This document shows, piece after piece, positions 1 to 4,530 of a stretch of DNA of 5,412 bases. The notes beneath the pieces are model-generated. The model was not told the origin of the DNA, did not search any database, and was given only the letters and a program-made list of their open reading frames with translations. Numbering within the stretch: position 1 is the first letter of the stretch; each line of letters starts with the position of its first letter. The translations under genes were made by a program, and so were the position numbers. The stretch spans positions 1-5,412 of the forward strand of contig JAHWKV010000097.1 in the NCBI GenBank assembly GCA_019347725.1, written 5' to 3'. The DNA comes from Actinomycetota bacterium. GTDB lineage: Bacteria; Actinomycetota; CADDZG01; JAHWKV01.

Positions 1-596
1 TGCATCTTCATCATTTGCTTGGTTTGGAACCACATCGTTACTCCCATAACCCCGACCAGTAGGGCGTAGGGGAGCACGCTCACAAAAGCCTGGTCGCTCC
101 ACACTTGGGCGGGGCTGAAGTTGAGGTTGAGCCCCAGGAAGGTGTCCCGGCCCTCCAAGATCGCCGAGTGCAGTGCGCTGCCCGCCGGGATGTTGTTGCC
201 GAGCTCGCACGTGCCCCGCAGAAGCTTGTCGCAACCTTGCAATACTGCGTACATCGCCATGAAAATCGGTGCCTGCAACAGCATCGGAACGCAACCCGAC
301 AGGCCGCCCAGCATGTTCACGTCGTGCTTGTCGTAAAGCTTCTTTTGTTCCTCGTACTGCCTCGCCCGGTCGTTCTTGTACTTTTCCTTTATCTTCTTTA
401 CCTCGGGCGCCAGCTTCCGCATCTTTTCCTGGTTGCCGCGATTGGCCTGCATGCTGTGAGCCTGTTTGATCGCCAACGGGATCATCAGCACCCGTACGAT
501 CACCGTGAGCGAGATGATCGCCACTCCGTAGCTGGGGATGATGGAGTAGAAGTAGGCGAGGATGCGGCCCATCCCCTGAATGATTGGCTGCAGCAT
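1..596 (-). CDS. yidC: Membrane protein insertase YidC/Oxa1 family (3' part missing)
   Basis: YidC inserts and folds membrane proteins in the cytoplasmic membrane, alone or with SecYEG. The 198 codons present begin at ATG (594-596) and run off the left edge, so the C-terminal part is missing. Visible features: a first hydrophobic segment at about residues 12-41 carrying the conserved in-membrane arginine (R35 in TVIVRVLMIPL). A highly charged cytoplasmic loop follows at about residues 42-95, rich in K, E and Q, where the family has its helical hairpin. A second hydrophobic segment at about 101-119 (CVPMLLQAPIFMAMYAVL) and a third at about 171-190 lead into the QTKQM motif typical of Gram-positive YidC. 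It lacks the large periplasmic domain of Gram-negative YidC. The start is supported by GGGAGGA at 610-616 (somewhat long spacing) and an in-frame TGA at 606-608. It begins 2 bases after the yidD stop, implying co-transcription. Family assignment is secure. Confidence 0.96.
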   Translation of the reverse strand, partial: MLQPIIQGMGRILAYFYSIIPSYGVAIISLTVIVRVLMIPLAIKQAHSMQANRGNQEKMRKLAPEVKKIKEKYKNDRARQYEEQKKLYDKHDVNMLGGLSGCVPMLLQAPIFMAMYAVLQGCDKLLRGTCELGNNIPAGSALHSAILEGRDTFLGLNLNFSPAQVWSDQAFVSVLPYALLVGVMGVTMWFQTKQMMKM

Positions 597-598
597 TT

Positions 599-859
599 TT
601 AGGGTTCAGTCCTCCCGGTCGTCCGCCTGGGCGCCGGATCCATCCCGCCCGGCGAGAACGGGTGACACCTGCACAACCGCTTTGTCGCCAGCCAACCACC
701 TCTGGTCAACCCAAATTCTTCCAGTACCATTAGGGCGTACTCGGAGCAGGAGGGTACAAACCTGCAGTGGGGGCCCGTCATGGGCGATATCCATCGCCGG
801 TAAAATTTTACAGACGCCTTGACGCACGCCAACGGCACCGATGCCAACCTCAATCTCAC
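599..859 (-). CDS. yidD: Membrane protein insertion efficiency factor YidD
   Basis: YidD is a small, membrane-associated protein that helps YidC-dependent insertion; its mechanism is not well defined. The 86-residue product carries the whole family signature: FYRRWISP (19-26), [11 protein letters not shown] (32-42), [19 protein letters not shown] (54-72) then DP, with the conserved cysteines C32, C38 and C65. The amphipathic/hydrophobic N-terminus (residues 3-13) fits peripheral membrane attachment. The GTG start (857-859) overlaps the rnpA stop in a GTGA junction. The start is not certain. A strong GAGGAGG (861-867) lies only 1 base before that GTG but 7 bases before an in-frame TTG (851-853, residue 3), which would give 84 residues. 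Product identity does not depend on this choice. It lies between rnpA and yidC, its usual neighbours. Confidence 0.95.
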   Translation of the reverse strand: MRLRLASVPLACVKASVKFYRRWISPMTGPHCRFVPSCSEYALMVLEEFGLTRGGWLATKRLCRCHPFSPGGMDPAPRRTTGRTEP

Positions 860-1218
860 GCCTCCTCGCGGCTTGCTCTACCGGGCAATTTCTCCATGAC
901 CGCCGCGATGTCGGCTGTCATCTCTGCTACGGCCGGGCGCCCGTTCGGTCTCGCCACCAACACCGCGTCGACGCCCCGTGGAATCCCGCCGGCCAGCTCG
1001 ATCGCGGCCCGCAAGCGCCGTCTCACCCGGTTTCGCTCCACAGCCCGTCCCACCTTCTTCGACACCACCAAGCCGTACCGGCCCTTTTCTCGATCCTCGC
1101 GACTTAGGGTGTGGATAACCAGGCGGCGCGTCCGTACGGCCCGGCCTTTACGAAACACTTTCCTGAACTCAGCTGCGTTGGCCAGCGTGTCGCGTTCGCG
1201 CCCACCACGAGCGCCCAC
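856..1218 (-). CDS. rnpA: Ribonuclease P protein component
   Basis: Protein subunit of RNase P. It binds the catalytic RNA and the 5' leader of pre-tRNA so that tRNA 5' ends are matured in the cytoplasm. The 120-residue product is of typical length. It shows the N-terminal [12 protein letters not shown] segment (15-26), the central strand [12 protein letters not shown] (46-57) and the family signature [13 protein letters not shown] (58-70), which is the arginine-rich RNA-binding helix. The C-terminal portion is less conserved. GTG at 1216-1218 is the only reasonable initiator, since the frame is open upstream to a TAG at 1252-1254 but contains no other ATG, GTG or TTG. There is only AAAGG immediately before it and the rpmH stop is 2 bases upstream, so translation probably depends on ribosomes finishing rpmH. 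The stop overlaps yidD by 4 bases. Confidence 0.96.
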   Translation of the reverse strand: MGARGGRERDTLANAAEFRKVFRKGRAVRTRRLVIHTLSREDREKGRYGLVVSKKVGRAVERNRVRRRLRAAIELAGGIPRGVDAVLVARPNGRPAVAEMTADIAAVMEKLPGRASREEA

Positions 1219-1220
1219 CT

Positions 1221-1355
1221 TTAGTGTGTTAGCCGCTTCCGGCCCTTCCGCCTACGGCGCGCGATAATCGCTCGCCCGCCGCGCGTTCTCATCCGCACAC
1301 GGAATCCGTGCGTTTTCTTCTGGTGCCGCTTATTTGGCTGATAGGTGCGCTTCAT
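1221..1355 (-). CDS. rpmH: 50S ribosomal protein L34
   Basis: L34 is a small basic protein of the large ribosomal subunit that binds 23S rRNA. The 44-residue product starts [18 protein letters not shown] and continues [12 protein letters not shown] into an arginine/lysine-rich tail ([10 protein letters not shown]). This is an end-to-end match to the family in sequence and length; the ORF is easily missed because it is so short. The ATG (1353-1355) is preceded by GAGGAG (1361-1366) at 5-base spacing, the best-placed ribosome site of the leftward block. It is the first gene of the rpmH-rnpA-yidD-yidC transcription unit, with rnpA beginning 2 bases after its TAA. Position next to dnaA and divergent from it is the standard arrangement. 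Confidence 0.97.
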   Translation of the reverse strand: MKRTYQPNKRHQKKTHGFRVRMRTRGGRAIIARRRRKGRKRLTH

Positions 1356-1405
1356 ATCTTCTCCTCGAAGCGCGCTTGTACGCTCGCCGCTTCATTCCGG
1401 CGTCG

Positions 1406-1434
1406 ATTATACCCGTCTGTTGCCCGACCCGTAA
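1406..1434 (-). promoter_or_regulatory. Putative promoter of the rpmH-rnpA-yidD-yidC unit
   Basis: On the minus strand there is a perfect -10 hexamer TATAAT (1406-1411). At 17-base spacing the -35 position reads TTACGG (1429-1434), which shares only the first two bases with TTGACA. The predicted start near 1399 would give a leader of about 44 bases to the rpmH ATG. The perfect -10 and the position just upstream of rpmH support it. The poor -35 keeps confidence moderate. Confidence 0.5.
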
Positions 1435-1514
1435 TCGGGGCCTCACTTGTGATCATCCCGCTTTATACCTCACTTCAACCCGCGTCTATTGGTTCCTCCA
1501 GACTACCCTCGAAC

Positions 1515-1563
1515 TTCCCGCCGTGGCCCCGCGGCGCTTTCTCGCCTGATAATTTCCCGCCGT
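1515..1563 (+). repeat. Pair of 10-base direct repeats upstream of the dnaA promoter
   Basis: TTCCCGCCGT occurs exactly at 1515-1524 and again at 1554-1563, a 39-base period (close to four helical turns). The second copy ends on the first base of the putative dnaA -35 hexamer. This is the phasing expected of two sites for one regulator on the same DNA face, but a 10-mer of this GC-rich composition can recur by chance. No known regulator is recognised. Confidence 0.4.
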
Positions 1564-1591
1564 TGAGGGCCCGCCAAGCCCTCGCTATAAT
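1563..1591 (+). promoter_or_regulatory. Putative dnaA promoter
   Basis: TTGAGG (1563-1568), a 17-base spacer and TATAAT (1586-1591) form the best sigma-70-type promoter in the window: 4 of 6 at -35, 6 of 6 at -10, ideal spacing. A start near 1598 would leave a leader of about 235 bases before the dnaA ATG. That leader includes the 48-codon ORF and the DnaA-box cluster, so DnaA could act as a downstream block on its own gene. A perfect inverted repeat, GAGGGC-N7-GCCCTC (1565-1583), begins inside the -35 and fills the spacer; it could be an operator. Confidence 0.65.
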
Positions 1592-1651
1592 CGCCGAGCC
1601 CTGGTGCGTTTTTACTTTCTCCCCACGAGGGGCTGCAAACTTCAAAGTCGC

Positions 1652-1661
1652 AAGGAGGTGA
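1652..1661 (+). promoter_or_regulatory. Perfect extended Shine-Dalgarno in the dnaA leader
   Basis: AAGGAGGTGA matches ten consecutive bases of the complement of the 16S rRNA 3' end (known for bacteria generally; this organism's 16S is not in the window). It is the strongest ribosome site in the window, yet it lies about 170 bases before the dnaA ATG. The only suitable start after it is TTG at 1669-1671, 7 bases beyond its last base. It therefore appears to drive the leader ORF rather than dnaA directly. Confidence 0.6.
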
Positions 1662-1668
1662 CCCGACC

Positions 1669-1815
1669 TTGAGCACACAACTCTTTTCCACACCTGTGGA
1701 TTGCCCTGTGGACAACTCGCCAACGCGCCCGGAGCACGTTGCTTGTTGTGCCCGCCCTCGGCCCAAGGCCGAAACCCCCGGCACGGCACCTTACGCGCTC
1801 CGGACAGCCTCATAA
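1669..1815 (+). CDS. Possible leader peptide (uORF) upstream of dnaA
   Basis: A 48-codon frame runs from TTG (1669-1671) to TAA (1813-1815). It begins [20 protein letters not shown] after the initiator. It matches no protein family that I recognise. The reason to list it is its translation signal, a ten-base perfect Shine-Dalgarno at 1652-1661. The first third of the peptide is encoded by the DnaA-box cluster: FST, PVDC and PVDN come from the TCCACA and CCTGTGGA units. The stop lies 17 bases before the dnaA ATG, in a different frame, and dnaA has no Shine-Dalgarno of its own. Reinitiation or coupling from this ORF is therefore a plausible way to translate dnaA. It may instead be a chance frame; the product itself may have no function. 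Confidence 0.35.
   Translation: MSTQLFSTPVDCPVDNSPTRPEHVACCARPRPKAETPGTAPYALRTAS
1684..1715. promoter_or_regulatory. DnaA-box cluster in the dnaA leader
   Basis: Three 9-mers sit within 32 bases. TTTTCCACA lies on the plus strand (1684-1692). CAATCCACA is read on the minus strand (1695-1703). A perfect TTGTCCACA is read on the minus strand (1707-1715). The first two face each other as a perfect inverted repeat, TCCACA-CC-TGTGGA (1687-1700). The last two are a tandem CCTGTGGA repeat with a 12-base period. TTGTCCACA is the preferred DnaA box of high-GC Gram-positives. The site lies downstream of the putative dnaA promoter, so autoregulation, or a second origin sub-region as in bipartite origins, is inferred. 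Confidence 0.7.
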
Positions 1816-1832
1816 CCTCCGCTTCCGTCACG

Positions 1833-3167
1833 ATGTCCGATGTTTGGACCCGCGCGTCTTCTCTCATCCGCGCCCAGCTAGCTACGCCTATCTACCAGTC
1901 TTGGTTTGCTCCCATACGCCCAGGCCCCGGGACGGAGTCCTCTTTGGTTTTGCTCGTTCCGAGCAAATTTGCCAAGGAGTGGATCGAGCCCCGCTACCTG
2001 CCCTTAATTCAGCACGCCGTCGCCGAGGCGGCCGGCCGGGACGTTACCGTCCACATCGACGTCGACAGTCAACTGCCTCCGCCCCCCGCCGACTCAACCG
2101 GCCCCCGCGACGTCATCCACCCGGATCCGGTACTCAGCAACCCTCGCTACAGCTTCGAGACATACGTCATCGGCGGATCCAACCGTTTTTCACACGCCGC
2201 GGCGCTTGCCGTGGCCGAAGCACCCGCCCGCGCCTACAACCCGCTGTTTATCTATGGGGGGGTCGGTCTCGGCAAGACCCACCTTCTACACGCAATCGGT
2301 CATTACGTCGCCCACACACAGCCCACCGCCCAAGTCCGCTACGTTTCCAGTGAAAAGTTCACCAACGAGTTCATTGCTTCCGTGGGTGACCCCGGACGCA
2401 TCTCCGGCTTTAAGAGTCGCTACCGTGACTGCGACGTCCTTCTAGTCGACGACATCCAATTCCTCGAGCACAAAGAGGCCACTGTTGAGGAGTTCTTCCA
2501 CACTTTCAACACCCTCTACGGGGCCCAAAAACAAATCGTCATCACATCCGACCGCGCGCCTAAACAACTCGGTCTCGATGAGCGGGTCCGCTCACGCTTC
2601 AGCTCCGGGCTTATAACCGACGTTCAGCCACCCGATCTGGAAACCCGCATTGCTATTTTGCGCAAGAAGGCAGACTTCGACGGTGTCGTCCAGCTCTCCG
2701 ACGACGTTCTGGCTTTCATCGCCTCCACCGTCGAATCCAATATCCGGGAACTTGAGGGAGCCCTTATTCGGGTAATTGCATTTGCCAGCCTCGACCGCTC
2801 CACTATCACCGTCGACCTGGCGCAAACCGTCCTCCAAAATCTCTACCCCGAAGGCGAGCAGGGCACCATTACTCCGGAGGTGATCCTGGCCGAGACATGT
2901 AGGTATTTCAATATTGAGACAGCCGAGGTTCTCTCTATGAAAAGAGAACGTAGTTTGGTCCATGCCAGACATGTGGCCATGTATCTCTGCCGTGAGCTCA
3001 CCGACCTTTCCCTGCCCCGTATCGGCGCAAGATTCGGCGGTCGGGATCACTCCACTGTCATGCACGCCACCTCAAAAATTCGCACCCAGATGGCCGAACA
3101 ACGCTCCACCTATAATCAAATCCAGGAGCTCACAAGCCGCGTGCGCACCAGGGCCAAAAGTTTGTGA
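1833..3167 (+). CDS. dnaA: Chromosomal replication initiator protein DnaA
   Basis: DnaA is the AAA+ initiator that binds DnaA boxes, oligomerises with ATP and melts oriC. The 444-residue product has all four domains. Domain I (about 1-78) includes [13 protein letters not shown] and [10 protein letters not shown] with W5 and W24. The domain II linker is short (about 79-105). Domain III carries Walker A GGVGLGKT (142-149), Walker [12 protein letters not shown] (201-211), sensor I IVITSD (235-240), an arginine finger in RSRF (R255), and sensor II in NIRELEGAL (R305). Domain IV carries [16 protein letters not shown] and the box-reading motif [11 protein letters not shown] (402-412). The start is ATG 1833-1835 because domain I homology begins there. 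The frame stays open back to 1701 with in-frame TTGs at 1743 and 1746, but that extension looks non-conserved. No Shine-Dalgarno precedes the ATG. Codons favour C over G at third positions, opposite to dnaN and recF. Confidence 0.97.
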   Translation: MSDVWTRASSLIRAQLATPIYQSWFAPIRPGPGTESSLVLLVPSKFAKEWIEPRYLPLIQHAVAEAAGRDVTVHIDVDSQLPPPPADSTGPRDVIHPDPVLSNPRYSFETYVIGGSNRFSHAAALAVAEAPARAYNPLFIYGGVGLGKTHLLHAIGHYVAHTQPTAQVRYVSSEKFTNEFIASVGDPGRISGFKSRYRDCDVLLVDDIQFLEHKEATVEEFFHTFNTLYGAQKQIVITSDRAPKQLGLDERVRSRFSSGLITDVQPPDLETRIAILRKKADFDGVVQLSDDVLAFIASTVESNIRELEGALIRVIAFASLDRSTITVDLAQTVLQNLYPEGEQGTITPEVILAETCRYFNIETAEVLSMKRERSLVHARHVAMYLCRELTDLSLPRIGARFGGRDHSTVMHATSKIRTQMAEQRSTYNQIQELTSRVRTRAKSL

Positions 3168-3274
3168 ATTACCTTGTTGAAGACTTTTTTCTACAATCAC
3201 ACCGATGTTTTCCCCTCAGTATCACCACGGGGTACACACAGGCGAACGCCCTATTTCAGGCGTCAAAACCCACT

Positions 3275-3292
3275 CTATCCACATTGTCCACC
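3275..3292 (+). promoter_or_regulatory. Tandem DnaA boxes, directly abutting
   Basis: CTATCCACA (3275-3283) and TTGTCCACC (3284-3292) are two 9-mers head-to-tail with no spacer. Each differs by one base from TTATCCACA or TTGTCCACA. They point rightward into the AT-rich stretch, the orientation in which DnaA is loaded onto the unwinding element in Bacillus-type origins. Confidence 0.7.
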
Positions 3293-3295
3293 GGC

Positions 3296-3324
3296 TTATT
3301 ACTGTGATTGCTTATTTATATTTA
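3296..3324 (+). other. Candidate DNA unwinding element with DnaA-trios
   Basis: 24 of 29 bases are A or T in an otherwise GC-rich window. It starts three bases (GGC) after the tandem boxes. Its first triplets on the plus strand are TTA, TTA and CTG, so the opposite strand reads 3'-AAT-AAT-GAC-5'. That fits the 3'-(G/A)AT-5' DnaA-trio pattern known for the basal unwinding system, although only two trios are exact. The order box, GC stretch, trios, AT-rich is the known architecture; function here is inferred. Confidence 0.55.
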
Positions 3325-3337
3325 CGACTCGGGAAAA

Positions 3338-3354
3338 ATCCGCTTTGCGGATAA
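3338..3354 (-). promoter_or_regulatory. Reverse DnaA-like box overlapping a small perfect hairpin
   Basis: TTATCCGCA is read on the minus strand at 3346-3354, one base from TTATCCACA. It overlaps a perfect 6-base inverted repeat, ATCCGC-TTT-GCGGAT (3338-3352). It lies at the far side of the AT-rich stretch and points back toward it, so it could flank the unwinding element. The mismatch falls in the core of the box, so affinity may be low. Confidence 0.45.
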
Positions 3355-3408
3355 AGCTTGCCGAAGATGTCATACCCACCGTGTATTGCTATTAAACGAG
3401 GAGGTTTG

Positions 3409-4509
3409 ATGCGGATCGAATGCGACAAAGAAGCGTTGCTGGAATTAAGCCAAGCAGCGTTGAGAGTGGTATCTCCCCGCACCAACTCGCCGGTGCTCGG
3501 TGGGATAAAAATCACCGCTTCGGGCGAAGCCATTGAGCTGGCCGCATCTGATTTAGAGACATTCATCACAATTACGGGCACGTGCTCGGTGGTTGAAGAG
3601 GGGGCGACGGTCGTACCCGGGAAGCTGTTCGGAGAGATTCTGCGGGCGTTGCCAAGCGGAAAGGTAATTTTGTCTGGAGGTGAGGGTGGCGCCCGGATTG
3701 AGGGCGGTCGTGCCGAGTTTACGGTATCTACCTTCCCGGTGGAGGACTTCGCGCGGCCGCCCAGCGGAGAGGTAGGGGATGCCTGCCTGGTCGATTCGGT
3801 TGAGCTGGCTCGGGCTTTGAAGCAGGTAGGCCGCGCCGCTTCCACGGATGAGGGTCGACCGGTGCTGACCGGCGTGTTGTGGGTAGTGGATGGAGAGACT
3901 CTGCGGGTAGTCGCTACCGACAGTTACCGATTGGCGGTAAGCGAGATAGGGATTAAACAAGGTCCGAGCGAAGGGCAGGCGATTATCCCGGCCCGAGCGC
4001 TCGCAGAGTTCAGCCGTCATCTGACCACCGGCGACGAGGAGCTGGCACAGATAAAGCTGGGCTCGGCCCAGGCGGTATTGAGCGTAGGCAAAATCCACCT
4101 GATTACCAGGCTGATAGAAGGGGAGTTTCCCAACTGGCGTAGGCTGTTGCCGGAGGACCAAAACAACCGCCTGGAGGTTCCCAAGAGTGAGTTCGAGGCA
4201 GCAGTAGCCAGAGTAGGTTTGGTGGCGCAGGTCAACACACCCGTGAAGTTTCATCTGGGTCCGGAGGTGCAGCTGACGGCCACCGAGAGCGGCATCGGCG
4301 ACGCAACCGAGTTTGTAGAGGGTGCAACCTACACGGGGCAGGAGATGGTTACGGCGTTCAACCCCAAGTTTTTCATTGACGGCTTAGAGGGAGTAGAGGG
4401 CGACACGGCAGTCTTAGAACTAACCGAGCCGACAAAACCGGCAACCCTGGGCGGGGACAGGCAGGCTGGGTACACATACCTGGTAATGCCGGTCCGGCTG
4501 CCCAACTAA
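3409..4509 (+). CDS. dnaN: DNA polymerase III beta subunit (sliding clamp)
   Basis: DnaN forms the ring that tethers the replicative polymerase to DNA and is a docking point for many repair proteins. The 366-residue product has the normal clamp length and three-domain plan (about 1-120, 121-245, 246-366). Recognisable segments are the N-terminal MRIECDKEALLELSQAAL, SPVLGGIKI, FPVEDFARPP, the ATDSYRLA motif (169-176), RLIEGEFPNWRRLLP, and the C-terminal MPVRL (360-364) that lines the clamp's binding pocket, followed by a two-residue tail. ATG 3409-3411 is chosen because GAGGAGG (3398-3404) precedes it by 4 bases and homology begins there. A longer frame from 3358 adds 17 residues without conservation. 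It is followed 21 bases later by recF, so the two are probably co-transcribed. Confidence 0.97.
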   Translation: MRIECDKEALLELSQAALRVVSPRTNSPVLGGIKITASGEAIELAASDLETFITITGTCSVVEEGATVVPGKLFGEILRALPSGKVILSGGEGGARIEGGRAEFTVSTFPVEDFARPPSGEVGDACLVDSVELARALKQVGRAASTDEGRPVLTGVLWVVDGETLRVVATDSYRLAVSEIGIKQGPSEGQAIIPARALAEFSRHLTTGDEELAQIKLGSAQAVLSVGKIHLITRLIEGEFPNWRRLLPEDQNNRLEVPKSEFEAAVARVGLVAQVNTPVKFHLGPEVQLTATESGIGDATEFVEGATYTGQEMVTAFNPKFFIDGLEGVEGDTAVLELTEPTKPATLGGDRQAGYTYLVMPVRLPN

Positions 4510-4530
4510 CCGCCCCGCGAGCCAGGACGT

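Larger units (their letters stand above)
1356..1832. other. Divergent rpmH-dnaA intergenic regulatory region
   Basis: This 477-base gap holds no convincing conserved protein gene. Reading left to right, it contains the following. The leftward rpmH promoter lies at 1406-1434. A 10-base direct repeat (TTCCCGCCGT) occurs at 1515-1524 and 1554-1563. The rightward dnaA promoter lies at 1563-1591 with an inverted repeat in it. A perfect Shine-Dalgarno sits at 1652-1661 with a short leader ORF at 1669-1815. A cluster of three DnaA-box-like sites lies at 1684-1715. From about 1716 to the dnaA start I see no further sites, and in particular no Shine-Dalgarno for dnaA. Long open frames on the minus strand across 1475-1867 show no recognisable protein features and are discounted. 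Confidence 0.8.
3168..3408. other. oriC: Probable replication origin (oriC), dnaA-dnaN intergenic region
   Basis: This 241-base gap lies between dnaA and dnaN, where oriC sits in many bacteria including actinobacteria. It contains a contiguous pair of DnaA boxes (3275-3292), a short GC stretch, TTA-TTA-CTG trios (3296-3304), an AT-rich run (3296-3324) and a single reverse box (3346-3354). Two other small inverted repeats occur near 3241-3262. A TACAAT at 3192-3197 could be a -10 for dnaN, but its -35 (TTACCT, 3169-3174) is poor, so no dnaN promoter is called. The plus strand changes from C-rich (dnaA) to G-rich (dnaN) across this gap, which supports an origin here independently of the motifs. 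Confidence 0.85.

Noticed and set aside
105..602. Plus-strand open frame of 165 codons opposite yidC
   Set aside because: It is antisense to a clearly conserved yidC, has low-complexity H/R/L-rich composition and no recognisable domain.
767..1267. Plus-strand open frame of 166 codons opposite rnpA and yidD
   Set aside because: Antisense shadow of the strongly recognised RnpA and YidD frames; arginine-rich translation typical of reading GC-rich DNA in the wrong frame.
1621..1632. CCCC-ACGA-GGGG hairpin as a terminator
   Set aside because: Four-base stem with no T tract following it on either strand.
1701..1832. N-terminal extension of DnaA from TTG 1701 or from the TTGs at 1743/1746
   Set aside because: The translated extension does not resemble DnaA domain I, which starts cleanly at ATG 1833, and it would place a DnaA box in coding sequence. 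GGAG at 1731-1734 is only a weak argument for TTG 1743.
1475..1867. Minus-strand open frame of 130 codons across the rpmH-dnaA gap and the dnaA start
   Set aside because: It runs over the dnaA promoter, the DnaA boxes and the first dnaA codons, with no domain, no membrane segment and no convincing ribosome site.
3130..3190. Possible terminator after dnaA (TCACAA/TTGTGA arms and a T6 run at 3185-3190)
   Set aside because: The arms are only 6 bases with a 26-base loop and are not adjacent to the T run; no stable stem immediately precedes the Ts.
3229..3262. Extra DnaA boxes (GTACACACA) and small GGCG/CGCC repeats in the dnaA-dnaN gap
   Set aside because: The box-like 9-mer has three mismatches and the repeats are four-base arms; both are within chance expectation.
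3312..3845. Minus-strand open frame of 177 codons opposite the dnaN start
   Set aside because: Antisense to the conserved dnaN N-terminal domain and to the AT-rich origin; no protein features.
3553..4254. Minus-strand open frame of 233 codons inside dnaN
   Set aside because: Long only because of GC-rich antisense reading; the plus-strand frame is an end-to-end sliding clamp.
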